DNA of 42,809 nucleotides from a virus: positions 1 through 42,809 of IMG/VR virus record IMGVR_UViG_3300013104_000012. One strand, written 5' to 3'. Every line of letters starts with the position of its first letter. The first letter of the stretch is position 1. Both the position numbers and the translations under genes were made by a program. Positions 7,909 to 13,833 of the stretch are shown here, in pieces. A model generated the notes under the pieces. The model was not told where the DNA came from. It saw only the letters and a program-made list of their open reading frames with translations, and made no database searches.

Positions 7909-8127
7909 AAAGACATTGATTGCAAACGCATTGTTCAGCGCGCCGTAATCTCGTCCAGTCGTCAGGGCGGTTTGTCCATGACGGCGTTGCCAGTCGTTCG
8001 CATCATCGCTCGCCTTTTCACTCGTGGCACGGATTTTTCCCCCGATCTTCGAAAGCTGTCAAGTGGCTCTGTCATAACCGCAGACTATCGGATAGGAGAA
8101 GTCGGTAACCTCCTTTTATGGGTTGGA

Positions 8128-8877
8128 TCACGGCGGGTGGAGCGGTCGCTTTAGCCGTTGCTGCAGTGCGCCATGAACGCGGTCTTTAAAGGCGTCGAAG
8201 GGTTCGTTCGGTCTGTGGGTGATCTCGACGAGCTTGGCGGTGGCTTCGACCCAGGCGTGGCTGTTCCACTGCTGTCCGGAGCCGTTGGCCTTGCCGTTGG
8301 GTGTTGCCGGATCCGCGAGCGGTGGCGCTGTGTCGTCCGCGGGTTTGTGCAGTTGCCCTTTGAGCTTTTCAAACGCGCCTTGGGGTGGCGGAAGTCGCTG
8401 CGGCTCGATGTCCTCTGAATGTATGGATTCAGTAGAAAGCGCTTTTAAAGATGAAGATGAAGATGAAGATGAAGATCGGCGTGACTCGTCCGTGACATTA
8501 GGCGTGACGTCACGCGTGACTTGCCGGTGCTTTTGCTGGCGCTCACGCCATGCTTGTCGGGCGCGTTCATCGGCGACCATTCTCCTACTATAAATGGTTC
8601 CGTTTTCGGTCCGTGACAGGACGCCGGCGGTTTCCAGTTCGGCGACGAGTTGACGGTATTTTTTTAGAGTAGTTCGAGCCAACTTCGCGGCGAGTTCGTC
8701 GGGAGTTCGTCGGGAGTTCAGCGAAAGTTCGCCGTATTTTGACCCGCTGTGCATCAGGCAAATAAGAGTTATCCACAGCCCGCGAGCGTCAATGCTGCAC
8801 GCCTGTAATGCCTGGTCGTTGAGCCAATCGGCGGGATAGAACTGGAACGACGGCCGCTTTACAACTCGATCCGGCAC
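8128..8877 (-). CDS. Probable phage replication initiation protein
   Basis: A 249-residue protein starting at GTG 8877, with AGGAG five bases upstream. The N-terminal ~100 residues (FQFYPADWLNDQAL..., then an LxxALSRTENGxIYSRRM-like segment) resemble the winged-helix DNA-binding part of phage replisome organisers (YdaU/DUF1376-like, O-like). The middle carries a run of nine serines coded by an AAGATG hexanucleotide repeat, probably a flexible linker. The C-terminus is polar and Pro-rich with no helicase motif. It stands alone on its strand between the late operon and the plus-strand ardC gene. It is the only replication-type gene recognised here, so the phage likely borrows the host polymerase and helicase. 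The call is by N-terminal resemblance, of moderate certainty. Confidence 0.6.
   Translation of the reverse strand: MPDRVVKRPSFQFYPADWLNDQALQACSIDARGLWITLICLMHSGSKYGELSLNSRRTPDELAAKLARTTLKKYRQLVAELETAGVLSRTENGTIYSRRMVADERARQAWRERQQKHRQVTRDVTPNVTDESRRSSSSSSSSSLKALSTESIHSEDIEPQRLPPPQGAFEKLKGQLHKPADDTAPPLADPATPNGKANGSGQQWNSHAWVEATAKLVEITHRPNEPFDAFKDRVHGALQQRLKRPLHPP
8448..8476. repeat. Hexanucleotide AAGATG tandem repeat coding poly-Ser
   Basis: Almost five copies of AAGATG on the plus strand read as Ser codons in the replication-type gene on the minus strand. Copy-number change by slippage would add or remove two serines and keep the frame. Confidence 0.8.
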
Positions 8878-8934
8878 CGCTTCTCCTCTGTTTGCTGCTC
8901 TGTCGCTTTGGCCTTGCGAGCCGACGAACGGTTA

Positions 8935-8968
8935 TTTACACTATATAGCACGTGCTACATACTATGAT
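8935..8968. promoter_or_regulatory. Divergent promoter region with 12-bp palindromic operator
   Basis: The gap between the leftward replication-type gene and rightward ardC holds a perfect palindrome TAGCACGTGCTA (8946-8957). TTTACA (8935-8940) and TATGAT (8963-8968) or TACTAT (8960-8965) are candidate -35 and -10 boxes for ardC, with imperfect spacing. The palindrome differs from the cI/cro operators (TAGGC..CCTA type), so it may answer to another regulator, for example the small protein at 9976-10119. Confidence 0.5.
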
Positions 8969-9001
8969 CGTCGTATCCGATCAATAACTGGAGTGCCGAG
9001 A

Positions 9002-9904
9002 ATGTCGACCGACCTGTATCAAGTGATCACAGACCGCGTAATCGCCGCGCTCGAGTCTGGCGTCGCCCCGTGGGTGAAGCCGTGGAACGATTGCGACCGA
9101 TTCGGCGGATTTCCCTATAACGCCGCATCCGGAAAGCCGTATCGCGGCGTCAATGTGCTGTTGCTGACCGCACCGTACCCGACCGCCGGATGGATGACGT
9201 ACAAACAAGCGCAGGATCTCGGCGCCCATGTGCGCAAAGGCGAGCGCGGCTCGATGATTGTCTTTTTCAAGCCGTTTGCTGTGAAAGATCGCAACGCCCA
9301 ACCGGACGCGAACGGTAACCTTCCCGAACGTCTGATTCCGTTGCTGCGCTCGTTTACCGTTTTCAACCTGGCGCAGATCGACGACCTTCCGGCCCGATTC
9401 CACGCCACGCCAGCAACTCCGGCGGAACGCCCGACCTCCGCGGTAGCCGACGCAATGCTGGCGCTCGCCACGGTGCGGCATGGCGGATCGCGCGCGTTTT
9501 ACGCTCCATCCGTCGATACGATCCAATTGCCAGCGCCGGCGCAATTTCGGTCCGTTGCCGAATACTTCGCAACTGCGTTGCACGAGCTCACGCATTGGAC
9601 CGGGCATGAGTCGCGATGCTCGCGCGAGTACGGCCGGCGCTTCGGCGATACGGCGTATGCACGCGAGGAGCTCGTCGCCGAAATGGGCGCTGCGTTTCTG
9701 TGCGCGACGGCCGGCATCGATGGTCGCCTGCAGCATGCCGAATACCTGGCGAGCTGGCTTGACGTGCTCAAAGCCGACAAGCGGGCAATCGTCGTTGCCG
9801 CCAGTCACGCGCAACGCGCGGCCGATTATGTGCTCGGCAAGATCAACGCGACGGCAACGGCCGATACCTTCGAAGCCGACGAATGCGAAGCCGTCGCCGC
9901 GTAG
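9002..9904 (+). CDS. ardC: ArdC-like antirestriction protein
   Basis: A 300-residue, two-domain protein. The N-terminal half (residues ~1-130) matches the ssDNA-binding ArdC N domain: an early P-W-V-K-P-W element, then G-x-x-Y-R-G-V-N, GWMTYKQA and the GERGSMIVFFKP strand. The C-terminal half is a zincin-like metallopeptidase domain with HELTH at residues 194-198 and a downstream REELVAE helix. Such proteins protect incoming DNA from restriction. ATG 9002 is chosen because GGAG lies eight bases upstream; GTG at 8993 falls inside that site. It is transcribed alone on the plus strand behind a palindromic operator, between leftward replication-type and early genes, so it may have its own timing. 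Confidence 0.88.
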   Translation: MSTDLYQVITDRVIAALESGVAPWVKPWNDCDRFGGFPYNAASGKPYRGVNVLLLTAPYPTAGWMTYKQAQDLGAHVRKGERGSMIVFFKPFAVKDRNAQPDANGNLPERLIPLLRSFTVFNLAQIDDLPARFHATPATPAERPTSAVADAMLALATVRHGGSRAFYAPSVDTIQLPAPAQFRSVAEYFATALHELTHWTGHESRCSREYGRRFGDTAYAREELVAEMGAAFLCATAGIDGRLQHAEYLASWLDVLKADKRAIVVAASHAQRAADYVLGKINATATADTFEADECEAVAA

Positions 9905-9975
9905 TAGCGATGCCCGGCCGTTTGTGCGCGAAGCAACAGGCCGCCGGGCTCGCCCCAACTTAGGAGCATACCCGC

Positions 9976-10119
9976 ATGGGCTATCAAACCGCCGCCGTAA
10001 CCAAAGCGCTCCGACTCGTCGCCGGCGGCATGACCGCGTACGCCGCGGCGAAGAAAACCGGAATCGCCCTGTCGACGATCTACCGTGCGCTGAAGCGCCA
10101 ACGCGAGTCGAAATCATGA
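9976..10119 (+). CDS. Small helix-turn-helix protein
   Basis: A 47-residue protein reading as little more than a helix-turn-helix: an Ala-rich helix, AYAAAKKTGIALSTIYRALK as turn plus recognition helix, and a basic tail. It looks like a resolvase- or Cro-type minimal DNA binder. An AGGAG site sits about eight bases ahead of ATG 9976, and its stop overlaps the next start. It lies downstream of ardC and may regulate the 8946-8957 palindrome (inference). Confidence 0.7.
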   Translation: MGYQTAAVTKALRLVAGGMTAYAAAKKTGIALSTIYRALKRQRESKS

Positions 10120-10328
10120 AACCCATGATCACCGCCGCAATCGCCTATGCCGCCGGCGCTGACGCTGGGAATCGCAGCATGAGCAAAGCAGGCCGCTCCG
10201 CGTGGAACGACGACGATTTCGACATTGCCTGCGACGAATACAACCGCCTCATGGCTTACTGCCTGACCGTCTCGCCGGTGATCGGAATGTCGCCGATGCT
10301 GAATTCGCCGTCGCCTTCGCGGACGTAG
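10116..10328 (+). CDS. Small hypothetical protein, coupled to the HTH gene
   Basis: A 70-residue protein starting at ATG 10116, overlapping the preceding stop (ATGA). Its N-terminal half has an AGADAGNRSM-x-KAGRSAWNDDDF pattern that I associate with small phage proteins of unknown role. The last ~24 codons overlap the 3' end of the converging gene 10256-10519, so one of the two 3' ends may be read differently in vivo. No function assigned. Confidence 0.55.
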   Translation: MKPMITAAIAYAAGADAGNRSMSKAGRSAWNDDDFDIACDEYNRLMAYCLTVSPVIGMSPMLNSPSPSRT

Positions 10329-10519
10329 GGAACGTCACGCCAGTCGGACCATTCGGCGCGCGTTGCATCGCCGTTCGCGACGCGCTGCCGGAAACGGAAT
10401 TGCAGCATCGGCGGGGCAAAGATGCCTTGCGCCATGCGGATCGGCTGCAGGCTGCGCGCAATGTCGTCGAGCGTGAACGCGCGCATGAAATAGCGAAACT
10501 CTATCGGGCCGGCTGCCAT
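10256..10519 (-). CDS. Hypothetical protein, last gene of the cro operon
   Basis: An 87-residue protein with strands around FRYFMRAFTLDD and MLQFRFRQRV and a WSDWRDVPYV motif, suggesting a small beta-rich fold. Its ATG overlaps the stop of the previous gene by one base (TGATG). It converges with 10116-10328 and overlaps it by 73 bp. No family recognised. Confidence 0.65.
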   Translation of the reverse strand: MAAGPIEFRYFMRAFTLDDIARSLQPIRMAQGIFAPPMLQFRFRQRVANGDATRAEWSDWRDVPYVREGDGEFSIGDIPITGETVRQ

Positions 10520-10716
10520 CAGCGCCGCTCGCGGCCGACGACGACGCGCACATAGGCGTCGGGAACGCTCTGCCGGATGAGCTTCGCGTATTCTTCGGCC
10601 GCTTCCCGAACGTGATAGCGCCGCGACAATTGGCGCATTCGCACGATGCCGTCCTTGTTGCTGCGCCCTCCTATCACGACGAATCCCTTTTCGACCAATT
10701 CCTCGGGTTTTGACAT
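10519..10716 (-). CDS. Small hypothetical protein (cro operon)
   Basis: A 65-residue basic protein (MSKPEELVEKGF...) with an Arg-rich helix (MRQLSRRYHVREAAEEY) and a short beta-ended C-terminus (YVRVVVGRERR). ATG 10716 is supported by AGGA about seven bases upstream; an upstream in-frame reading would run into the preceding gene. No family recognised. Confidence 0.65.
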   Translation of the reverse strand: MSKPEELVEKGFVVIGGRSNKDGIVRMRQLSRRYHVREAAEEYAKLIRQSVPDAYVRVVVGRERR

Positions 10717-10735
10717 CGGCTTTCCTTTCGGGGTG

Positions 10736-11101
10736 TTACGACACGTCGACTTCGCGCACGCGATAGCGGCCGTCGCGCTTGTCCCACCCATGAACGAGGA
10801 GCCGCCAGGCGCACCGGCGCAGCGCGGCAATGTGCTCCGACTCGCCGATCTTCGTGACGCGCGCGGCGATGTTGTCGCGGCTGGTTGCCTGCACGCCGAT
10901 CGTTTGACCTTCGGGCGATAGACATAGGATGTCGATCACGCCATACAGATCGACGCGCTTGCGGGCATGCGGATTCCAATGCTCGACGACCTGGGCCACG
11001 CATCCGAGCTTGCGCATGTGCGCGAGAGAGAGCGCGGTCGGCGACTTGCCGGGACGTTTGCGCGGTGGCGACCGTGCCGGCGCCTGCTCGAGCTCGCTCA
11101 C
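10736..11101 (-). CDS. PD-(D/E)XK nuclease-like protein
   Basis: A 121-residue protein. After a basic N-terminus come ALSLAHMRKLG (helix), VDLYGVIDILCLSPEG and TIGVQATS. This order, an Asp-containing strand followed by an E/Q-x-(Q/K) strand, is typical of small PD-(D/E)XK folds such as VRR-NUC or Hjc-like enzymes. The usual catalytic E-x-K appears as V-Q-A-T, so catalytic competence is uncertain. It could be a resolvase-like or inactive structure-binding protein used in recombination or DNA processing. Its start overlaps the stop of the preceding membrane-protein gene (ATGA). Confidence 0.55.
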   Translation of the reverse strand: MSELEQAPARSPPRKRPGKSPTALSLAHMRKLGCVAQVVEHWNPHARKRVDLYGVIDILCLSPEGQTIGVQATSRDNIAARVTKIGESEHIAALRRCAWRLLVHGWDKRDGRYRVREVDVS

Positions 11102-11322
11102 GCCGGGAACACGAAATACAGGAACGCGAGCCAGAAGATGAGCCCGACGAACGCGCCGAAGATGACGCCGCGCGCCACGCGCAGGTTGTCCTCGTCGACA
11201 TGGTGTTGTCGAACGACCGTTTTTTCAGGCAAAACGCGCCGGTAGTTATTCCCGGTTACCGATGGCGGTTTGGAAGAAATGGCCGACTTCGGCACAAACG
11301 AATATCGCACAGCGTCGCGCAC
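11098..11322 (-). CDS. Small C-terminally anchored membrane protein
   Basis: A 74-residue protein with a polar N-terminus and one C-terminal hydrophobic span (VIFGAFVGLIFWLAFLYFVF). The open frame starts at GTG 11322, 11 bases after the cII-like gene. The N-terminus is uncertain, because no clear ribosome site is seen. Expressed early from the cro promoter, it might act at the inner membrane, for example in exclusion (inference). Confidence 0.55.
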   Translation of the reverse strand: MRDAVRYSFVPKSAISSKPPSVTGNNYRRVLPEKTVVRQHHVDEDNLRVARGVIFGAFVGLIFWLAFLYFVFPA

Positions 11323-11333
11323 GGCTGGTGCCT

Positions 11334-11744
11334 TTATCGAGAGCGGCGGTGTTTCGGTGGGCTCGCCGTAACGCCGGCCTGATGCGCCAGCTCGAGTACG
11401 GCGGGCAGAAGCTGCGCGAGCTGTTGCGCGGCGGTAGCGCGCATGCGCTCGGGATCCTGCAGGAACTTCTCGACCATCCAGTAGACCGGGCGAAGATCGC
11501 TGGTTGAAACGATTATTTTCTCGACGTCGTCCGTGTCGAGCTTGCGCTCGTCAGCGATACCGCGATTCAACATGCGCTGCAGCTCCGAGGGCGATAGATC
11601 GAGGTCGGACGCAACGCCGTTGAGGCTTGCGCGAGAGCCGTAGACCGCTGCCGCCAACACCTGGCGCAGCGACTTGAATTGCACCGTCAGACCAGGAGTG
11701 AAATCAAAGGCGTTTTGCATGCGATCACGCTGCGGCGGAAACAT
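11334..11744 (-). CDS. CII-like transcriptional regulator
   Basis: A 136-residue protein from ATG 11744 (GGAAAG a few bases upstream); ATG 11720 (MQNAFDF) is an alternative. The centre has a helix-turn-helix: FKSLRQVLAAAVYG, then LNGVASDLDLSPSELQRML. This is followed by a helix with LDTDDVEKIIV, resembling the phage CII regulatory family. It is the second gene of the leftward early operon after cro, the expected place for a lysogeny activator. The C-terminal Gln/Ala/Leu helix may mediate oligomerisation. Its target would be a promoter for repressor or integrase; I could not locate one with confidence. Confidence 0.65.
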   Translation of the reverse strand: MFPPQRDRMQNAFDFTPGLTVQFKSLRQVLAAAVYGSRASLNGVASDLDLSPSELQRMLNRGIADERKLDTDDVEKIIVSTSDLRPVYWMVEKFLQDPERMRATAAQQLAQLLPAVLELAHQAGVTASPPKHRRSR

Positions 11745-11786
11745 TTCTTTCCGCCGTTTTCCGCCGTGGTGCCCGAACAATGGTCA

Positions 11787-11993
11787 TCATCTTCCATGCT
11801 CCTGGGTGACCATGTTGAGCGAAGCTCTATCGGCGACCAGGCGTCCGCCGGTTACAACCTCGAGCTGGCACTGCCGGTCGATCGGAATTTCGCCCGCAGC
11901 AAACCATTCGCTAACGCTCGATCCCTTGATGCCGCATGCCCGCGCGATGGCGGCGATGGTGCGGAAATGCTTTCGAGCTTGATCGGGCGTCAT
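11787..11993 (-). CDS. cro: Cro-like repressor
   Basis: A 68-residue helix-turn-helix protein. RKHFRTIAAIARACGIKGSS is helix 2-turn, SVSEWFAAGEIPIDRQCQLE is the recognition helix and following loop, and VVTGGRLVADR ends the domain, the pattern of Cro/YdaS-type proteins. It is transcribed leftward away from the cI-like gene, with paired operators between them (12007-12042). Its ATG lies only about ten bases after the -10 box, so the message is probably leaderless or nearly so, and no ribosome site is visible. It should repress the cI promoter and commit the phage to lytic growth. Confidence 0.8.
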   Translation of the reverse strand: MTPDQARKHFRTIAAIARACGIKGSSVSEWFAAGEIPIDRQCQLEVVTGGRLVADRASLNMVTQEHGR

Positions 11994-12002
11994 GCCCGCG
12001 AT

Positions 12003-12042
12003 TGTGTAGGCAATCCTATTTTGCTGTCAATAGGCAATCCTC
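12003..12042 (-). promoter_or_regulatory. cro promoter with two operators
   Basis: On the minus strand, TTGACA (12030-12025) and TACACA (12008-12003) are separated by 16 bp. TAGGCAATCCTA (12007-12018) overlaps the -10 and TAGGCAATCCTC (12031-12042) abuts the -35; centres are 24 bp apart. The same arrangement recurs at 12790-12830. The predicted start point falls within about 3 bases of the cro ATG. Confidence 0.75.
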
Positions 12043-12068
12043 CACACGCTGGAGCCATGCTTTCCGGC

Positions 12069-12446
12069 ATGACTACAGCGATCGGAAGGAGGCTACGGGA
12101 AACCCGCGAGGAGTTGCAGAAACGGGAGGGGTTAAAAAAACCGAACCGCGCCAAGTTCGCACGCGAAATCAAAATCGCGCCCGCGAGCTTGACGCAACTA
12201 GAGTCGGGTAGTTCCGCTCGGCCGGCATCGGAAACGCTGCTCAAGCTACGCGATCGCGGAATCAACCCTGATTACATCATGCGTGGAAAAGGCTCGAAGT
12301 TCACGGAAAAAATAGAGCGCAACATTAACAAGCTCGCGATACTGGAAATGATGGATCGCATGGACGATGACGAACAACAGACGGTCATCGACGTCGCGGA
12401 AAAGATGATCCGACACAAGCAGAACGGAGACAAAAAGGAGGACTAA
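12069..12446 (+). CDS. cI-like repressor without peptidase domain
   Basis: A 125-residue protein. IGRRLRETREELQ, AKFAREIKIAPASLTQLESG and SETLLKLRDRGINPDYIM form the usual five-helix Cro/CI DNA-binding domain in the first ~75 residues. The rest is a short acidic/basic helix ending in a Lys-rich tail. There is no S24 (LexA-type) peptidase domain, so RecA-stimulated self-cleavage is not possible and induction must work another way. ATG 12069 starts the domain cleanly; ATG 12057 is also open, but its GGAG is only two bases away. It diverges from cro and is followed four bases later by a lipoprotein gene that it probably shares a transcript with. Confidence 0.75.
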   Translation: MTTAIGRRLRETREELQKREGLKKPNRAKFAREIKIAPASLTQLESGSSARPASETLLKLRDRGINPDYIMRGKGSKFTEKIERNINKLAILEMMDRMDDDEQQTVIDVAEKMIRHKQNGDKKED

Positions 12447-12450
12447 CCCG

Positions 12451-12729
12451 ATGCGCTTTGCTGCCTATATCGTCGCGCTCGCGCTGCTCACTGGATGCGG
12501 GCTGGACCAAGCGCGCCGCGACAACATGCTCGCCAACGCACGCAGCGTTTGCTTGCGCGCCGGCTTTAGCCCCGGATCGGACGATCTCGCCCGCTGCACC
12601 ATGAATCAATACCGACAGATGAGCCGGCCGGTTACCTACGGTTATCCGACGCCGCCAGCACAAGCGCCGCACCCGACCACGACCGTGTGCACGCCCTCTC
12701 AAGGCTCGGTGTACTGCACCACCCAGTAG
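12451..12729 (+). CDS. Small lipoprotein co-transcribed with the repressor
   Basis: A 92-residue protein with a type II signal peptide: MRFAAYIVALALLTGC, lipobox LTGC with Cys16 as the lipidated residue. The mature part is polar, with four further Cys and a Pro/Thr-rich segment. AGGAGG lies nine bases before the ATG. The gene starts four bases after the repressor stop and ends before the repressed rightward promoter, so it should be on in the prophage. That is the classic position for lysogenic-conversion or superinfection-exclusion proteins acting in the cell envelope (inference). Confidence 0.8.
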   Translation: MRFAAYIVALALLTGCGLDQARRDNMLANARSVCLRAGFSPGSDDLARCTMNQYRQMSRPVTYGYPTPPAQAPHPTTTVCTPSQGSVYCTTQ

Positions 12730-12789
12730 ATCCCAGTCCACCCCCGAATTGATCGGCGCGCATCGCCGTTCGTCGGCAGAAAATAAAAG

Positions 12790-12830
12790 TAGGCAAGCCT
12801 ATTGACTTGACGAGTAGGCGCGCCTACACT
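12790..12830 (+). promoter_or_regulatory. Rightward early promoter with two operators
   Basis: TTGACT (12802-12807) and TACACT (12825-12830) are exactly 17 bp apart. The perfect palindrome TAGGCAAGCCTA (12790-12801) abuts the -35 and TAGGCGCGCCTA (12815-12826) overlaps the -10 by two bases. The layout copies the cro promoter, implying control by the same repressor. It should drive the 12868-20084 operon. Confidence 0.8.
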
Positions 12831-12867
12831 TTCCTCCACTGCGCACTTTCGCGCACTAGGAGGGACG

Positions 12868-12954
12868 ATGCGAATCGACTACCGCAATATCGCGTTCGGC
12901 GTGGCGATGGGTCTCACCATCGTCACGCTGATCATCTCGGGACTGTGGCGATGA
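12868..12954 (+). CDS. 28-residue single-span membrane peptide
   Basis: A 28-residue peptide (MRIDYRNIAF...) with one hydrophobic span (VAMGLTIVTLIISGLW). AGGAGGG sits five bases ahead of the ATG, the strongest ribosome site in the region. The stop overlaps the next start (ATGA). As first gene after the early promoter it is probably truly translated. Function unknown. Confidence 0.6.
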   Translation: MRIDYRNIAFGVAMGLTIVTLIISGLWR

Positions 12955-13163
12955 ACGCGTTCGCTGGTAATCCGGACGACTTGCTTGCCCTCGCGAAGCG
13001 TGATGCCGACGTCGGCGAAATGGTTGCCGCGTTGATCGAGCGTCGTTACGCCGCGGATTCGATCAGCTTCGAGCGCCTTTTGTGGCTGCTCGCCGCGCGC
13101 GCGATGTGCGTCGGCGCGCGGGCCGTACTCGAAGATTTCAGAACCGTAGCGAGGGCAGCGTGA
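12951..13163 (+). CDS. Small hypothetical early protein
   Basis: A 70-residue, mostly helical, Ala- and Arg-rich protein (MNAFAGNPDDLLALAKRD...). Start and stop both overlap neighbours (ATGA, and GTGA with the next gene). No family recognised. Confidence 0.65.
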   Translation: MNAFAGNPDDLLALAKRDADVGEMVAALIERRYAADSISFERLLWLLAARAMCVGARAVLEDFRTVARAA

Positions 13164-13387
13164 GCCCGCGCGGATGGGACGATCCCGCCTTCGAGCCGGC
13201 ACCGCCTCAAGTCGATCCCGACGCGGATTTCGAACGCATGCGTCAGCGCGTCGACGACGGCCTCGAATGCCCGTGCTGCCATCGCACGAACATCAATAAT
13301 GGCGTCGCACTCGGACTGCCGCTGTTCATGTGCGCTTGGTGCTCTACAGAATGGTTTGATTCCGTGACGAGGCCCACATGCGAATGA
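13160..13387 (+). CDS. Small zinc-ribbon protein
   Basis: A 75-residue protein starting at GTG 13160 (overlaps previous stop). The C-terminal half has a CPCCHRTN knuckle and, about 20 residues later, a second CAWC knuckle, a four-Cys zinc ribbon. The N-terminal half is Pro/Asp-rich with an FERMRQRVDDG helix. Such proteins bind nucleic acid or partner proteins; the role here is unknown. Confidence 0.65.
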   Translation: MSPRGWDDPAFEPAPPQVDPDADFERMRQRVDDGLECPCCHRTNINNGVALGLPLFMCAWCSTEWFDSVTRPTCE

Positions 13388-13590
13388 TCCGGCCGAGCTG
13401 GGCCTGCAAGGATGACGACATCACCATTACATCGCATCACAATCAGTTCGCGCCGCGCAACAGCGGGTTGCCGGTCGATTACTACAAGACGACACGCGCG
13501 GAGCGCATAGGCGGGCGCGTGGTGACGATCATCATGTCCCTCGCGGCAATCGTCATCGTGCTCGGGCTCGCGTTCGGCTGGTTCGCATAG
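13378..13590 (+). CDS. Small membrane protein
   Basis: A 70-residue protein with a polar N-terminal half and one C-terminal span (VVTIIMSLAAIVIVLGLAFG). The ATG overlaps the end of the zinc-ribbon gene; ATG 13384 is also possible. A lone tail anchor in the early operon suggests an envelope-directed role, perhaps exclusion. No family recognised. Confidence 0.6.
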   Translation: MRMIRPSWACKDDDITITSHHNQFAPRNSGLPVDYYKTTRAERIGGRVVTIIMSLAAIVIVLGLAFGWFA

Positions 13591-13599
13591 GAGAAATTA

Positions 13600-13833
13600 A
13601 TGGGAATGAAGCAGTTGATGAGGATCACCCTTGACGCTAAACAGGTGCGCGAGGCGTGCGAGACGTTTGTCGCGACGAGGATCGACACGGCTACGGAAGT
13701 AGCCGATGCCATCGTGCCGGCCGATACGTCGATCGTGGTGACGGTCAGCAAGCGCCGCGCGCCGAAGAAAGCAAAAGTCAATTCCGTGGCGAGCGCTGGC
13801 CCGCTCTCCGAGCCCGAACAGAGGTTCTCATGA
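13600..13833 (+). CDS. Small hypothetical early protein
   Basis: A 77-residue protein with a helical N-terminus (MGMKQLMRITLDAKQVREAC), a VVTVSKRRAPKK strand-basic segment and a polar tail. AGGAG lies seven bases ahead of ATG 13600. The stop overlaps the nuclease gene start, so it is coupled to the recombination genes. It could be a recombination accessory protein (context only). Confidence 0.6.
   Translation: MGMKQLMRITLDAKQVREACETFVATRIDTATEVADAIVPADTSIVVTVSKRRAPKKAKVNSVASAGPLSEPEQRFS

Larger units (their letters stand above)
7757..8127. other. Intergenic region with no supported gene
   Basis: These 371 bases separate the late operon from the replication-type gene. They hold hairpin-forming sequence (7787-7814), an AT-rich patch (about 7870-7925) in an otherwise GC-rich genome, and a plus-strand reading of up to 84 codons (7900-8154) that lacks family resemblance. 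A perfect AAGGAGG on the minus strand near 8111-8117 has no start codon behind it. I see no RNA gene. Confidence 0.6.

Noticed and set aside
8111-8117. Perfect AAGGAGG on the minus strand
   Set aside because: No ATG, GTG or TTG follows at a usable distance, so it marks no gene start.
7900-8154. 84-codon plus-strand reading before the replication-type gene
   Set aside because: No family resemblance and weak ribosome sites at its starts; it also overlaps the 3' end of the opposite gene.
8118-8189. 23-codon hydrophobic plus-strand peptide (MGWITAGGAV...)
   Set aside because: It converges into the 3' end of the replication-type gene, and its start has no clear ribosome site.
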